A stretch of 64,000 nucleotides of DNA from Anthostomella pinea (taxonomy: Eukaryota; Ascomycota; Sordariomycetes; Xylariales; Xylariaceae). Shown here one piece after another: positions 31,901-45,570 of the stretch. The notes beneath the pieces are model-generated. The model ran no database searches, had not been told where the DNA came from, and was given only the letters and a program-made list of their open reading frames with translations. The stretch spans positions 5,518,001 through 5,582,000 of the forward strand of contig CAUWAG010000010.1 in the NCBI GenBank assembly GCA_963556695.1, in the 5' to 3' direction. The first letter of the stretch is position 1. Every line of letters begins with the position of its first letter. A program made the translations under genes and the position numbers.

Positions 31901-33599
31901 TTTTCTTAGAAGCTGGTCCGTGCGTTGCTACCAAAAATTGTATGGAGAAAACGTCCCTCTGAACGGTTGCGTTCAGAGGGTCCCGCCCCGCCACGAGGAT
32001 CCTCTAGTACTAAAGCCCGTTTATTTTTATTTGACGTTTGCATGGTTAATCATGCGAGTGGCGACAGCTCCCAGTTGAGATACGCCAGATTAGACTACCA
32101 AACGCAGGTCCCCTTTATACACACCGGACACGCCCCCTTGCACGTACCATTCTATCCCACCACCACACCACCCAAGCCACCGCTACACAACTCTCCCCTC
32201 ACCGATTCCCATCCAACTGCTGCGGCCAACTTGCCGGAGAAGTTGCCGTGCACGGGATCCCCGACGCGGCCTAGTCCTGTATATGTGAGCAGAGATACTT
32301 AAACACTGCTCTTCCCGTTGATGGGGCGCCCATTCATATTGCTCCTGTTGCGATTGCGGTTCTCCAACGTCCGACGACGTCCGGCGTTAGTGACCGTCCA
32401 CTGGTATCATTGGTATCCGGGAGACCCGGGTAACGCCGGTCTGGATTACCGTCGTGGCCGCAATGCCTGAAGGCGATTAGGATCTGCGGCGTATCGTCAG
32501 GTCTTTGCTGTTGGGCCTGGTTGATGCTATTGGGAGGGGGCTTATGGTGCAGGTCTGCCTATGATGATTAGGGCGGCCTGGGCGAGGCCTGTGAGGGCTG
32601 GGAGCAGAGAAGAATGAGGGGGAGCTTCATCGTGGGTCGTCGGGTCGTTATGAGCGGTTTGTCCGCTGTGATGTGGTCGATGTGGTGTGGGACGGCCGAG
32701 TGATTTCGACAGGACTGTCTTTGTATAGACTCCCAACCAGCTCCAAACGTCCTTGACTGAGACCAGGGCGAATCAGCGGCGGGGGCGTTGCAGTTCAAGA
32801 TGATATGAGCTATGCCACTATAACACTATGCCAACCGTCTTTTAATACAGGGCAGACAGAGCCTAGCGGGCTTGACAAGAGACGCGTGGAATACGCCCGG
32901 GCTGACCGGTCGAGCCCATTCGGCTAATATGTGTTGGATTGCGATTTCGACCAGAACAGAAATGAAGAGATTCGGGTCTCGCTCGCAGGCAGTAGAGTTC
33001 TCCATACGGCAGATTATAGGCAGTATATACGAAGTTGGAGAAAGTGCGCAGTGTGGAATGCCGTCCTACCCCATGTGAAGACATATGCAGCAGCATCATC
33101 ATACTATTGGCTGAAATCCGCCTTGATGGACGGTTAAGGAAGGCTGCTACGGCAAGGGGCAAGGAAATCCCATTGGATCACCAGCAAACCGACCCTCTCT
33201 CTCTACCTCATAAGGCTCATATCACCAACCGGGTCATCATTCACCACCAAGCACGAAAGGTCATATCAGAGGAGTCCACGGCCCCAACGCCGATCAGTCT
33301 ATTTGCCGCCCATAGGCTTCTATACCGTCCTAAAGCCGCGGTTGTATTGCACGTCCTTTTCCTCCTGCATTTCAATACTTTAGTTGAAGTCCGCTGACGA
33401 GCTTGCCGTCTTTCGTTTTCGCATTGTTGAGCGATCCAGGGATATCATTAGGCGGAGGCCTTCGAGCGAAAGCGAAGTCAATCAATCTGATCCGAAAAAC
33501 GCCGGTATGCAGAAATCCAACCGAAAACGCCCGAGAAGATAATATGATGGATGTATGCTATGGGTATTCCTCCAATGCAATCAATGCGCAGAGGAATGC
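31901..33599. other. Gene-free flank between the relic block and malic enzyme
   Basis: Composition returns to about 50% GC. Frames such as 31925..32302 and 33035..33397 have no recognised similarity and no consistent splicing. Decayed repeat sequence is likely for 32.3-33.2 kb but I could not name it. A perfect hairpin at 31955-31980 is listed separately. Confidence 0.4.
31955..31980. repeat. Perfect 11-bp-stem hairpin with 4-nt loop
   Basis: CCCTCTGAACG (31955-31965), loop GTTG, then CGTTCAGAGGG (31970-31980) form an exact inverted repeat. It sits close to the border where the AT-rich relic block gives way to GC-balanced DNA, and could be an element terminus. Confidence 0.8.
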
Positions 33600-35787
33600 T
33601 TACTTGAGCGGGTCGTAAATCTTCTCCTTGATGAACTTCGTCAGGGCAACATCGCCCCATTCTTCCCACTCTACCCATTGCGATTCAGGTAGAGTGCTGA
33701 CACCTTCTCTGCGAGCGGCCTTCATGACCTCGCGTGCGACAACGACGCTGGCGTCCCGGACACGCTCGATGTGCGGGTAGATGAGACCCTTGTGGATCTC
33801 TTCGGCGTTGAGAGATTCCGACAGCGACTGGGCGGCAATGTATACCATCTCATCGGTGACCTTGGATGCCTTGCAGAGGATGGCACCAAGACCGAGACCA
33901 GGGAACACATAAACATTGTTACCCTGGTTGGGATGGTATGTCACGGCATGGTCGCCATGCTTGATGGAGAAGGACGCGAAAGGTGAGCCAGAGGCGAAGA
34001 TGACGGTACCCTCTGTCCACTGGATAGCCTGCTCGAAAGTGCACTCGGCCTTGGTGAGGGGGTTGCTCAGGGGGAACAGGATGGGGCGTCTTCCTGAACC
34101 TCCCGCGTCAACCGATGCCTTGAGGGCGCGGACGACGGACTCGGTGAAAACACCGAATGTGGCAGTCAGACCAACGAGTGCGGATGGTCGAACATACTCG
34201 ATGACCTCCTCCAGGGTGCGGAATTGGTGACCGCCGTTGTCTTGACGAGAGAAATACTTCTTGTGATCGGGCAACTTATCGCCACGGTCATTTGTAACGA
34301 GACCTTTAGTATCGACGAGCCAGAACTTCTCTCGTGCCGCCTGCTCTGACAGACCGCGACGAGTGTAGTACTCAACCATCTGCTTGGCAACACCGACACC
34401 GGCAGACCCAGCGCCCATGAAGACCAGGCGCTGCTCTTCTATCGGCACACCGGATAGGTTGACGGCACCAATGTAACTAAACATACAGTAAGTGAACTGC
34501 TCAAGGATGGGTGGGGTTCTAGAGCAAGAATCTTACCCTGCTAATACGACGGCACCAGTCCCCTGGATGTCGTCGTTGAAGCACTTATACTTGTGCTGGT
34601 ACCGTGACAGGTAGTTGAACGCCTTCTCGGTCTCAAAGTCCTCAAACTGGACAAGCATTTCAGGGTAGACATCAGCTACGGCCTCCATGAACTCGTCCAT
34701 GAACTCCTGGGCGACCGCCGGCGACGGGCGCTTAGCCCGAAGGCCGAGGTACAGAGGGTCCTTCAAGTTGGTCTCGTTGGCAGTGCCGGTGTCGAGAACA
34801 ATCGGGAGGGTCTTCGACGGGTGGATGCCGGCTGCTCCGGTGTACAGGGCCAGCTTCCCGATCTAGTAGGTGTCAGCCAAGGCGCACAGCGTGACGACTA
34901 AAACACGGTTGCAACGCCATGAAAGAAGGGAACTTACGGAGATCCCCACTCCATTGACTCCAAGGTCGCCCAAGCCCAGAATACGCGACCCGTCCGTCAC
35001 CACGCAAATCTCCGGATTGGGGTACGGCCAATTCCTGAGGATGGTTCGGATTGATTTCCGCTGCTTAATCGAAATATATAATGCTTCCGGGCGGGTGTAG
35101 AGTGTCGAGTACTGCAAGCAGACATCGCCAATGGTTGGGGTGTAGACCAAGGGCATGAGCTCGCGTACATTGTCAATGAGCACGCGGTAGAAGAGGTCCA
35201 CGTTCTGGTCCTTAAGCGCAGACAGATACAGGTACTTGTCTATGTTGGTCTGCCTCGAGTTGATCATCTTCATGCATCTTGCGACCTGGGTCTCGGCGCT
35301 TTCCATGGCGTGCGGTATCAACCCGGTCAGGTTCTTAGAAACTCGCTCCTCTGGTGTAAAAGAGAGACCTGGCAGGATGAATCAGAGTCAGTATTCCGTT
35401 GTGTGGCTTGGACGTTTCAAGGTGTCCTGGATGCCGAGTTGGCTAGTTACCTTTGTTCCAGAGAGGTTCGCGCAGCACCTGAAAACCGCCCGCGGCCGAC
35501 TTGGGCACATAATCTGTTGTTCTGTATTGTTGAACCTCGCCATAGTGATCTTGCGCGTAACCTCTGAGGCCGTCTAGGGAGGCCATTTTCATATGTTCTT
35601 CGATTGCAGAGATGTCGACCGAGGACATTGGGTTGAAAGCAGAGGCCCGTCGTTGTAAGGATAGGGACATACGTTTACTGGAAACGGAAGAGTGAGAGGA
35701 ACGGGCAGATATTATGGAAGCCGAGGGAGACGATGAGCGAGGGGTTGATATATCTGACCTGGCGGTGCTGTAGGTATTAAACGCCAT
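33600..35787 (-). CDS. MAE1: Malic enzyme (NAD(P)-dependent malate decarboxylase)
   Basis: Oxidatively decarboxylates L-malate to pyruvate and CO2, producing NADH or NADPH. There are four exons: 35787..35451, 35368..34938, 34862..34537 and 34476..33600. The introns are 82, 75 and 60 bp; the protein from this start is 656 aa. Motifs are [58 protein letters not shown] (substrate/metal loop), CFNDDIQGTGAVVLAGY (metal-binding Asp pair) and the Rossmann GAGSAGVGVA. Later blocks are FPLSNPLTKAEC, FASGSPF and NQGNNVYVFPGLGLG. All catalytic blocks are intact. The Ser-rich N-terminus before SSVDISAIEEH is variable. The reading frame stays open upstream to 36330, and an in-frame ATG at 36228 would add an Arg-rich, acid-poor leader of mitochondrial type. 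I chose 35787 as the conservative start. The coenzyme preference cannot be read reliably by eye. Confidence 0.93.
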
Positions 35788-36330
35788 TGGTCGTCTAGGG
35801 GTGTGTGGCAGTAAAACGGAACAATTAAACGATGAACCCAGTCGCAGACGACGGATGTCAACGTCGACCAAGCTAGTGGAAGGACTGGGACTGGGACTGG
35901 GACATGGAGAAAACGGATGGGGAGAAGACGACGGTGTGCCACTACCAGTAGTGCTGCAAGAGAATAGTCCGGGATGCGATGAACAAGGTTCGGGAAGGTG
36001 GTGGTGCGTATTACTGGCCGGCGACGGAGCTGGAGGGTGAGTGGTGAGATTATTGATGAGATGTCCGGAAATGTCTTGGTTGATGACAGGCGTAGGCGTG
36101 GGCGCAGACGCAGGCGCACGCGGCCTTCTTAACAACACCACAGTGGTGCCACCATGTGGCGGACCGAGCACCCTTGCTCGGGCAGCCCTGGCAGCCCTGG
36201 AGCTGATGAGACCTCTGGCTTGGGCCATCTCCTGCGTCCTGAACTCCTGGCTCGTATGGACAGGGGGCAGAAGGGGCGTGGCAGCGAAGGGCTGCGACAA
36301 GGACGTGCCGTGGTTTCGTTGGGGTTTCAA

Positions 36331-39300
36331 AGGGCATCAAACGCCAGGTCCAGATCGTGGCAGCCGGCAACTTACGGAACGAAGGCTGACAGAAAGAGTA
36401 CAGTAGATGATTGACTGTAAAGTTGCTGTAAGGTCCCAGCGACACGACGACAAGTACCAGTCTCGGTATGGTGTACCGGATTGGGGGTCGAATCAAGACA
36501 GGCAACCGACAGAGTTGGATAGATGTCCGCGCGTAAATATAACTTTGGTCATGAATTGGGAATCGGGAGATTGGCCGTGGTCCGTATGCGATGACCGGCG
36601 TCCGAGAAGGGCAACCGATCAATATTGATGGTATGGAGTAACTCAAAATAGAGTAATTACTACCTGGCAGAGCAAAAACAGGAGCAGAGCAGGCGGGACA
36701 TGGGAAGCCGGGAGGAAAGATGATCTGGCTGAGCAGACGCAGACTTCCAAGCAAATCTCTGGGTTATTCTCTTCGTGTTGACTGACCATGTCGACTTGCA
36801 TCGTGGGAAGTGGTACGGCGCACTACTAGTACGGTACAGTCATCTCTATCTGCTTGCGTGACGGGAGGATGAAAATTTTGTTGGGACCCGTTAACGGCGT
36901 CGGGACTTCAACTAGGATGGTTTTAAGGTTGACCTATCACGGCGGCCCTAGAGAATCGTACCAGGCCATTGTCAGCTGCCAGCTAGGGTATTCAGGGGCA
37001 TCGTGATGAAGATTTGAGGATTCGCAGATGTTCGTGTGAGTGTAAGATAGGCAATATAGCACTTCAAAGCTCGGTGTAAGTGAAGTGTTGGCCTCTCACC
37101 CTTCTGGACGTGGCAGGGTCTACGATTGGATGGCGAGGGCATGTCTATATGCAGGTCGATGCAGACTCCGGCCGGGTTGGGGCTCTTGTGCCATGAAGAT
37201 GGAATCGGGGGGTCCGCATGCGGGCTGCTGGAGGACAGGCAGGCAACTGGAGATTTAGCACCGTTTATGGTAACGGTTTCGATCAGTTTGGTAGTGAGCT
37301 TCTCGCTTGCTTGGCGAGCGGTGACTCGGTGAAGTTGCCTACATGCTGCAATCAATCATTCATGATCCCGGGACTAGCAGTGTCAGCATTGTCAGCAACA
37401 TTTGAGTTGTTGTTACAACGCCGTACAGGCTCACACAGGGCCCAGGGCTTCGGAGCCGGAACTTGCCTTCATTTGTGTTGCACCTCTCACAAACATACTC
37501 CAACTCACCTCACCGTCCACACACAAAACAACTGGAGCATATGACAAGAAGTTACAGCTCCTGGGTAGTTTGAAGGTCCAATTGAAGGGCAAGAAACCAA
37601 CCTGAAATTCCAGAGACGAGACAATCGACAAAAAGGCGGGATTCGCAGACTCGATGCGCATCCTTGGAGGCAGGGTCCGTGGAGGGCTGCATGTCCGTGA
37701 TCCCCGACGCCTGAGTTTACCCCAAAGAGGCCAAGAGCCGACGCATTGGCAGCTCCGGCCGCTTTCTCCGTTGTGGCCCCTGGGTACATACATGCATGAG
37801 CTAGACAGGGCTAGAGCCGCGACTCGGGACTGTCGCATGTCCAACTTCCACGCAGCCCACGTTACCGGCATGAGGTGTTCAATTTGCTTTTCCACGGAGC
37901 AAACCGGAGGTAATGTATGGTATGCTACCTCAGTGATGTGATCGCAAAGTGCTTCCACACAATGACAAAAACAAACAGCCCCCGGACACTCTAGGGGGGC
38001 GGATGATTGATCGATTTCAGACTTCGGACGACAAAACAGATTCTCTCATCAGTCCACAGCGAAACATGGAGCTGTTGTTCATGGGGCTGAACGAGCCAGA
38101 CCCGACTTCTTCCGATCGGCGCAACGAGGCTTTCCCATCCATGTTTTATTGCCCTTAGTGCCGCCCCTTTTATGGATGGCAAGGTGTTTTCACGATACCC
38201 CCAAAACGGCCCCTGAACACCCTGACACCATGCTCTCCAGTCCACCAATCCCGCCTTCGTTCCTCCAACCCTCTGATAATGCCAAATGGCAATGTCTCAC
38301 AGTAGTACGGACGAAGGAGTCGAGACGTTTGGGGCCTGCATCAGCTCCTGTGAAACATATTACTATTCCAACCAGTGAGATCGGACGGATTTGAAAACTT
38401 GAATCTTGCTGTCTGATGAGCCGCTCATCGGGGATGATGAATCCACCCGACATGCTAGCTCAGGGGCCCGTGGGGACATCCCGTGGGATGGTTAGCCGAG
38501 CCCCCACTGTCCTCAAACGTCCCAAAAAATTGCCACTTTCATGCAAGCGTCTTTTCAGCTCTTCCACCAACCTTCTGGAAGCCCGTTTGATAGACCCAAA
38601 ACAGCATCGCTGCTCGCCGATGTCGGCACTGCAGCTACACACTATATACGATATGTGCCTGTTGCAACTTGCAGCGCATCAGGTCAGATTGTCGGGCTGA
38701 GAAGAGCAAGACTACGGAAGTATTGCAATATGCTCAGGAGCTTCTGGTCATCGGCACAATTCACCTGGTGGCAAACCCTGCCGATGGCGAACCTGCCATC
38801 AAAATCACTTTCTTTTGCCGCGCAATGAGGGAAGATCTGGAACCAGATCTCCAACATCCCCATCCCCATAGTCGCGACACCTATGCAGATCCGCCAAATC
38901 GCATCATGTGGGAGTGGCCCCTCCAAACAGCTCCAAGACACCCGTTGATGCATTGTCTCAGAAAAGTCTTGACCCTTTCTTGGCTTTGAAGCTTGTTTTC
39001 ACGCCCGGCAAACCCTATCCGCGCACTTGGTCCAAGATCCAGTACCGCGGGTTGGCCGTTGTCGAGAACAACAACGGCCGACTAAGTTAGTACGATATTA
39101 AGGTTCCAACTACGAGATAGCTCCCGGCTGATCGTCTGCGAGTAGTGCTTGAGGGTGAGATGAGCCAAAGGTCCGCATTTTGATATGCCGTGTGTATGAG
39201 AAATATAACCCGCCCACTCTATGCCGTCAATCCTGTCGCTTCCGACTTCATCCCTTCTCTGTCCGATCAGATCACCATCTGCATGCATCAAGCTCAAGCC

Positions 39301-42300
39301 CAGGATCGTCGAGCGCGGGTCTGATTGCCAGACGCACCCGCACACGATCAACGACCTGCCATATTCCATGTTCTGATCGCCGGTGCATATGCGACGCTGC
39401 TCTGCAAGACATCTACCCACATTACCATCCGTCCTGCCGTCTTCGCTTGGAGGAATACCCCCTCGAAGATGCGGCTAAATACCCACCAGACCATCCCCGA
39501 GTACGAGACCGAGCGCGCTCCAATGACACCCTCTCGAAAGGGACATCCGCCTCACTGTGCCCTCGTGACCACTGCGGTCAAGAACCCCGGGATCGACCGT
39601 GCGTTCTCGTCTCTGTTGCCGGAATGGTGTTCCTGCATGCGCATTACTCCAATTCTTCTCGTATGTTTTGGGGAGGGTTGGGTGGTATTGTGCCGTGCCG
39701 TGCCGTCCACGTATATTATGCGCGGATCAATCTAGGTACTGAGTAAATGCCCTTTTGGTATCGAGGGGAACATTGTAGACCTGTTTGCCGCCGGTGCTTC
39801 CTACCCCACCGGCAGTGGTGAAGGTGCTGCATAACGAGATGGCTAGCTCATACGCCTTGGGTGTAGTCGTTGTAGGCGTAACAGCGTCGGTAACACGGCC
39901 AGACGATAGCACGCTCGACATCCTGGGGTATCGAATGGCCTTTCCATCTGCGTGGGTTGTGTACAGTTTACATGACCTGTAAGCCATCACGAGCACCTAC
40001 GACGATGATATCAGCTCGTTCTGTACCATGTAATGGGGTACTCGATGCGGGCGGCAAGTGGTCAGCTGTATTCTTCGCTGGTATTTGGTCTATGCACTAT
40101 TGAGTATTGAACGTAGAGGACATGGTTTTCCCATCTCTCGGCTCTCACCCGCACTCGCAACATCATGTCAGTGACGTCGGTACACATTGAGCACCAGGCC
40201 ACCCAGGCCTACTGCATTGCGTACAGAGCACCGACACGAAGTCGATCAGCTTCGAAGAGGTCGATCAAACCTCAGGTCCGGCGAAGCTGAGGAGGATAGG
40301 TCGGCGCATGGGTCATCCAGGACTGACTGGACCACGGATGTATTCCAACCCGCCAAGTTGACCTGGGCGACCTGAGCTCAACTGCAGGACGGACCTGACC
40401 TGGATGGATCTGGAGCCGTGAAGCTGAGTCGCTACCACGTATATCGATCTTCACGGAAATCGAACGATCTTGTATCAAAATCCAGACCCAGCTGGGTGTA
40501 TTCCCCGGCCAGATATCGCCATCACGTTGCACAGGGGCAGCAACTTCGTAAAGCGGTGACGACGACCAAGGATAGCTTGGAATAGTTATGTATAAGCCAC
40601 GACCTTGATGCGTGGTAACTATTGACGGGTTGTCGAAGGCCCTTGAAGTGAACGTCGATTCTTGAATCAAAGAGCTGAGATATTGGTCTGCATTATAGGG
40701 GTCGAGGTGTTGGTAGACGATGATGGAGGAATGCTCCGAGAGCATCTTGGCGAGAAGCTTATCGCGGTTCTAGCGATCGAAGAGGTTGTGACGAGGTGCA
40801 GTGGAGTATCCAGTCGCACACATACATCCAGGCTATCGATTTGAAGACGTGTTCAATAGACATCTATCATCAGCAGATCGACCAGACAGGTGCTATGAGC
40901 AAAAAATGCAGAGCCACTGGGGTATCTCAAAGCTCTCAACGTACCACTGCCCAACAGAATGGAACTTACGGACGTAACACATCTGGCTTTGGCAGGTGAC
41001 TCAAGGCTTAACGAGATCGTTGCTGGGCGAAACTGAACTGACTTACGCCTTTACGGGCCCGCCCCCAAAGCCAAAAGCCACAGCGAGATAGGAGCTCGCT
41101 CCCCTGAGAGCGTTCCGTGGTCGAATGTCTATAGCTCTGGATCACAGGCTTGAGGCCACTCAGCTGTAGTCGTGAGGATATTCGAGTCATTGTCACCGGG
41201 CTGTGTATCCTGGTAAACAAGCTTAAGCACTCGTCGTTTGTTGCGGAGTTGTTGAACTCCGTGGCGGACGTAGTGTGGGCTCCCCCGTCGCTGCCCCTGA
41301 CTCCCCATCGAGGAACTACCGGCTACCCCGGTCCGAGACGAGATGGTGACTGGACGGCAAGGAATAGTCATGCCAAAGGCTAATGGAATAGTAGACGCCA
41401 TTCTGGTAAGATGTAGCTGCCGGAACCTAGATGCCGCCGGTGGTGAGGGGGGAACTGAGGGTTTATGAAGTCTTTATGAGCAGCGAGGTCTTTCTCGTCG
41501 AGAGAGGGGCTGAGGCGTTCGCCGGAAGAACACAGACAAGCCAGGCAACAGTACAAACCTATATTTATTTGCTGCATGACGACAGTGTGTGTTGGGATGA
41601 GGACTGGCTCGATGTTCTGGCCCGCCGAGAACCCTGGCGGTCGCGTTGAGCTTCGTCATCGCGCAATGTTGGGCGCTCTTCATTGTGCCATATCATATGG
41701 CAAGAGTCTTGCCAAGAGACTGTCCAATATCACGCATGTATACATGCATCAGACCGTCCACGTCTAGATCCAATGGTTGAGGCCCCTTGGCTGGCCGACT
41801 GAATAATGGCGGAAGTTTGCTCGATCGCGAGACTTCAAAGTGCTTCCAGGGCGCTGAATTCGCTCGTTGGCGGCAGAGCTCGCAGAGTCGATATGAGCGT
41901 GGAGATATTATCCCCAAGCCGATGATGACGGTCTGCCTCGGCTCCCTTTCGAGAAGCTCTGTTTGCGTCGCTTCACATTCGCCTCCATGGCCTTGCCTCC
42001 CTGCTTGTAAGTTAACATTGCAACTGGCTTCGTCGTCGTTGAACCTTAGGTAGCCAACCCCTCAAGACAGCAATGACGCACAGCTGGCTGTCTTACCATC
42101 CATTGAAGCTTAATGTTTTCATGATTTTCGGGCCCGGTGCCGGCTGACACCTATGCCTTCCAGCCCTAGAGGTTCAGCAAGGGCTGTCTAGTCTGGCTCG
42201 AACGTTGGACCCCTAAGCTTGAATAGCAAGTGACTCACGGGTGAATAATAATTTGACGTAACGACATCCTATATCGGCGCTTAGCGGTGCTTGTGGCTGT

Positions 42301-45300
42301 AGCGAGAACGGCCTATTGGCGAACGTGAAGACGAGGTTGGTATTCTGTCCGTGGTCGCAGAGATGTTTCTGTTTCTGTAACCTTCTGATATTATAGTTCA
42401 AGACGCGGCGAGTGATACGAGGTTTCAGAAGATCTGGACAGTTCTACGGTACCATAATTTTCGAAACAAGCTCAGCTAGGTTGTGACAGGAAATCGCTCG
42501 AACGCCGTCCACCCAGAGAAGCCTAGCATGGTAGGATGAAGATGTACTTCCGGTTTGGAAATATGATAGCAGTGTTCGAGATGCTCTCACTCCAAGCCAC
42601 CGGGTGTTGCGTGCCCATGGCCGATATCGAGTAAACTGGAGAAACCCGACACGTAGCTCTGATTGTCTGGTGCCAATGAGTAGTAGATTGACATGTGTCT
42701 GTCTATCTATCTGTCAGGTAATATGGGCGGCAATCGCGTGATTTTCGTTACATTCCATGTTCAAAGTAACCGTGGCAAGCTCTCTGTGACCTCGGCAGTC
42801 TCAAAGTGCCTTGCCTAGGTCTCTGGAGATTGTGAATTTACCCAATAATGCGAAGCATGCACCTCTATGGGTAGGGGTTTTGTCATCATCCTATCATCAT
42901 TTTATCATCATCTTTGCGAATGAGGCACGATACTTTACATGCGCGGCCCCGTCGAGATCGGTCCGGATAGGAGGCGTCCCCTGTATCTGCAGACTGCCGC
43001 GTCGGCCTTCCGACCTATGAGGGTCCGGTCCCCGTTGCCGATCACGTCGAGGCGCATGGGATCTGATATAATAGGCAATATGATGTTGTCGGATTCGGCC
43101 AGTGAACCTGATCGTTACAACTGATCTTCCCGTCATGACTTGCCTGATGAAGTACACCAAAACAACGCGGGGGCCAAGACCGTGGAGAAGCGCCCTTTTA
43201 GCCCGACGACCCCAGTTAGGCCTAACCCCAGTCCTAGACAGGTTTTAATACGGGGCGGAGGGGCAGAGCAGACGGGAAGGGTGCGGAGATGAGTGTGGAG
43301 GGCCAGCAAGAAGTTGGAGGAAGGCTAGAAGCAACTACTGTACTGCTATAATAGTCAGGCTCGCAGTGCAGTCAATAAACCCGACAGCCATAATCCAGCC
43401 ACGACACGCCCATACAGCACCACAGCAGTCAGCCTCAGAGCGATAAGAAAAATCTAGAAAAATTTGCAGCAATATCTTCGAGCACTTTTCTTTGTCTATT
43501 ATAATCAGCGTTGCTATTGCTCGATTGATTGTAGTATTATTGCCTTGCGAAATTAAAGCCTCGTAGGGTCGACTCTCGAGTGGGGTGCTTGTCGGGTTTA
43601 TTCTGTCCTATACGTGTCAGGTAGCTAATTGACGACTATTCTTCCACGCTCATGTTTGATGAATCTGCTGGTACGGTACGGTACCTGGTAAAGTAATAAA
43701 ATGACTCCGAGACTCCGAGTGGTCGAGTCGGACGTCCGTGTTACATTAGGTTTACAATTTTGTGCATATATGAGCCCCACAATCACTCTACTAGTGATCT
43801 CCCGAGGTCTGAGCCCCCTATTCGCCGACGCTTTCTTTCCCTTACCGCATTCGCCTGATCACAATTTTCATATCTATGCTACGTACCGCGCCACCCGCTC
43901 TGCCGTGGCAGGAACTGTCTATGCTATTGGGAACCAAAATATATGGCACGATCGATCTAGAGTCTTCTATTACAGCAACCGACATACCATCCTCCAGAGG
44001 AGCGCAACGGAGAAGCATCCGGATTGACACAACGGCTTCGAAGACAGCGGAAGCTTCTTTACCCGGAAATTTCCGCTGCGAGGACCACACCAGATCATAA
44101 CTGCAGTCTGCAGACGAGTCTGATGAATCGAAGCAGTTGTCATGATAGGTGTAAGATCCACTTGGGTCGGAACTTCAGCATTGGCATGCATCGCACGTTT
44201 AGGACTAATATCGGACTAGACTACGATCCCGGTATTGCCGGCAGCTCACCTGGATTGAGTTTGTCCAAAGTGGCATTCGCTGATCAAGTTTGATTGAATC
44301 TGCACTACTGCTGCGTCTCGCATCGCCACCTTCACCACGTCCCGCTTGATGGACTGTCTCATGTTCCGTATATCTCCTGCTGCAGTCTGGTACCACCGAC
44401 GGGCGCCCGGAACCAGCACTCATTCCCGAGCTGCTGTTGGTTGCGTTTAGGATTCAGGATTCGAGACTTTCAGGCCGGTGCCGTGCCGCACACGTCGACA
44501 CCCGTCATCTTTTCTCTCTCTCTCGTTGTAACAGGACCAGAGGCAGAACGAGCTAACTCCCAGGCGTCTTCGAGGCCTGGCTGGATTTGGACCATCTGCT
44601 CACCTTGAGTACACCTTGGACTACTTGTGTTGGGGAGATCTATCCCCCGCACAGCTGACTCGCCATCACGACTATGCTAAACCAGCTTGATACAAGACTG
44701 GTCAAGGTGAGCGTCGGTCAGATACTAGTTGCGTTCGCGCCGGCCATGATTGGCCATCCCGCAAAGGCCAGCCTGGGGGGACGCTACGCCGATGTTTTGC
44801 CAATACAAGCTTGGCCCAGCCGGACCTGGAGCCTCCACAATCATGATCTCGAGGCCGGGGCCAAGCTCTGCCCTGCTTGTGACCCGATCCACCAGACGAT
44901 ATGTTTTCTGAGTCTCGACTACGCAAGCCGACCTCTCACAGTACAGCCCGTAATCACCCACAACAGGCAGGATTACCTGGTCACAGGGGTTGACGAGGCT
45001 ACACGTCTTTTTTACACCATTGCTCCAAGTGCCAAGTGCGGCCATGTGGAGGCTCCCTGTCTGCACACCTGGTGATTTTCTATGGGATGGGTTCACGCAA
45101 GAAGCTGGAGCACACGCAGACGAAATAGACCCAGAAAACCCCCATTAGGAATCTGGTTGGCCATGTTCCTAGCAGAGGTAGCTCCACGTCTATCTCGCCC
45201 GCAAGGCCCATGGAAATATAACAACTGTAAGACCCCCCACCATTTCCCGCCTCCTCAAACCCCATCCCAAATCTATCTCTCCGTCTAACCATTGTTGTCA

Positions 45301-45570
45301 TCCCGGAACTTTCTTAATACTTTTCATGTGTTCAGTAATTGCGATTGTTTATCAACAGCGGCGTGGGACTTTAAGTTCGACTTCCCGCGTAGCTCTAAAG
45401 CACGCAGGAAACTCGAGAAGGCGCCATTCGCGATCCAGCTTGAATAAAGTTTTCTCTCCTTCTCTTACCTTCCCTCACCGAACCTTCCTCGCCAAATGAA
45501 CACGTCGTTTCACGTGTTGGTTTCAAAGCAACAGTATATATCGAGAGAAACCCCCTGAAAGGAGGCCACT
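36331..45570. other. About 9-kb gene-poor interval
   Basis: No reading frame in this interval shows a recognisable domain or a convincing multi-exon structure. The longer ones (37431..37958 -, 39180..39746 +, 40272..40745 -, 44674..45075 +) lack coding-like residue composition and overlap equally open antisense frames. The base composition is near 50% GC, unlike both the GC-rich genes and the AT-rich relic block, and no long repeat or terminal repeat was found. The right end (about 45.1-45.57 kb) should hold the promoter of the CTF1-type gene, and the left end (36.3-36.9 kb) the promoter of malic enzyme. Old decayed sequence, long noncoding transcripts or species-specific genes are all possible. 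Confidence 0.45.

Noticed and set aside
31995..32010. Cloning-vector polylinker-like GGATCCTCTAG
   Set aside because: The match stops after 11 bases and no other vector sequence is adjacent; a chance palindrome.
44674..45075. 133-codon plus-strand frame
   Set aside because: The opposite strand is equally open over 44725-45096; composition not coding-like; no domain recognised.
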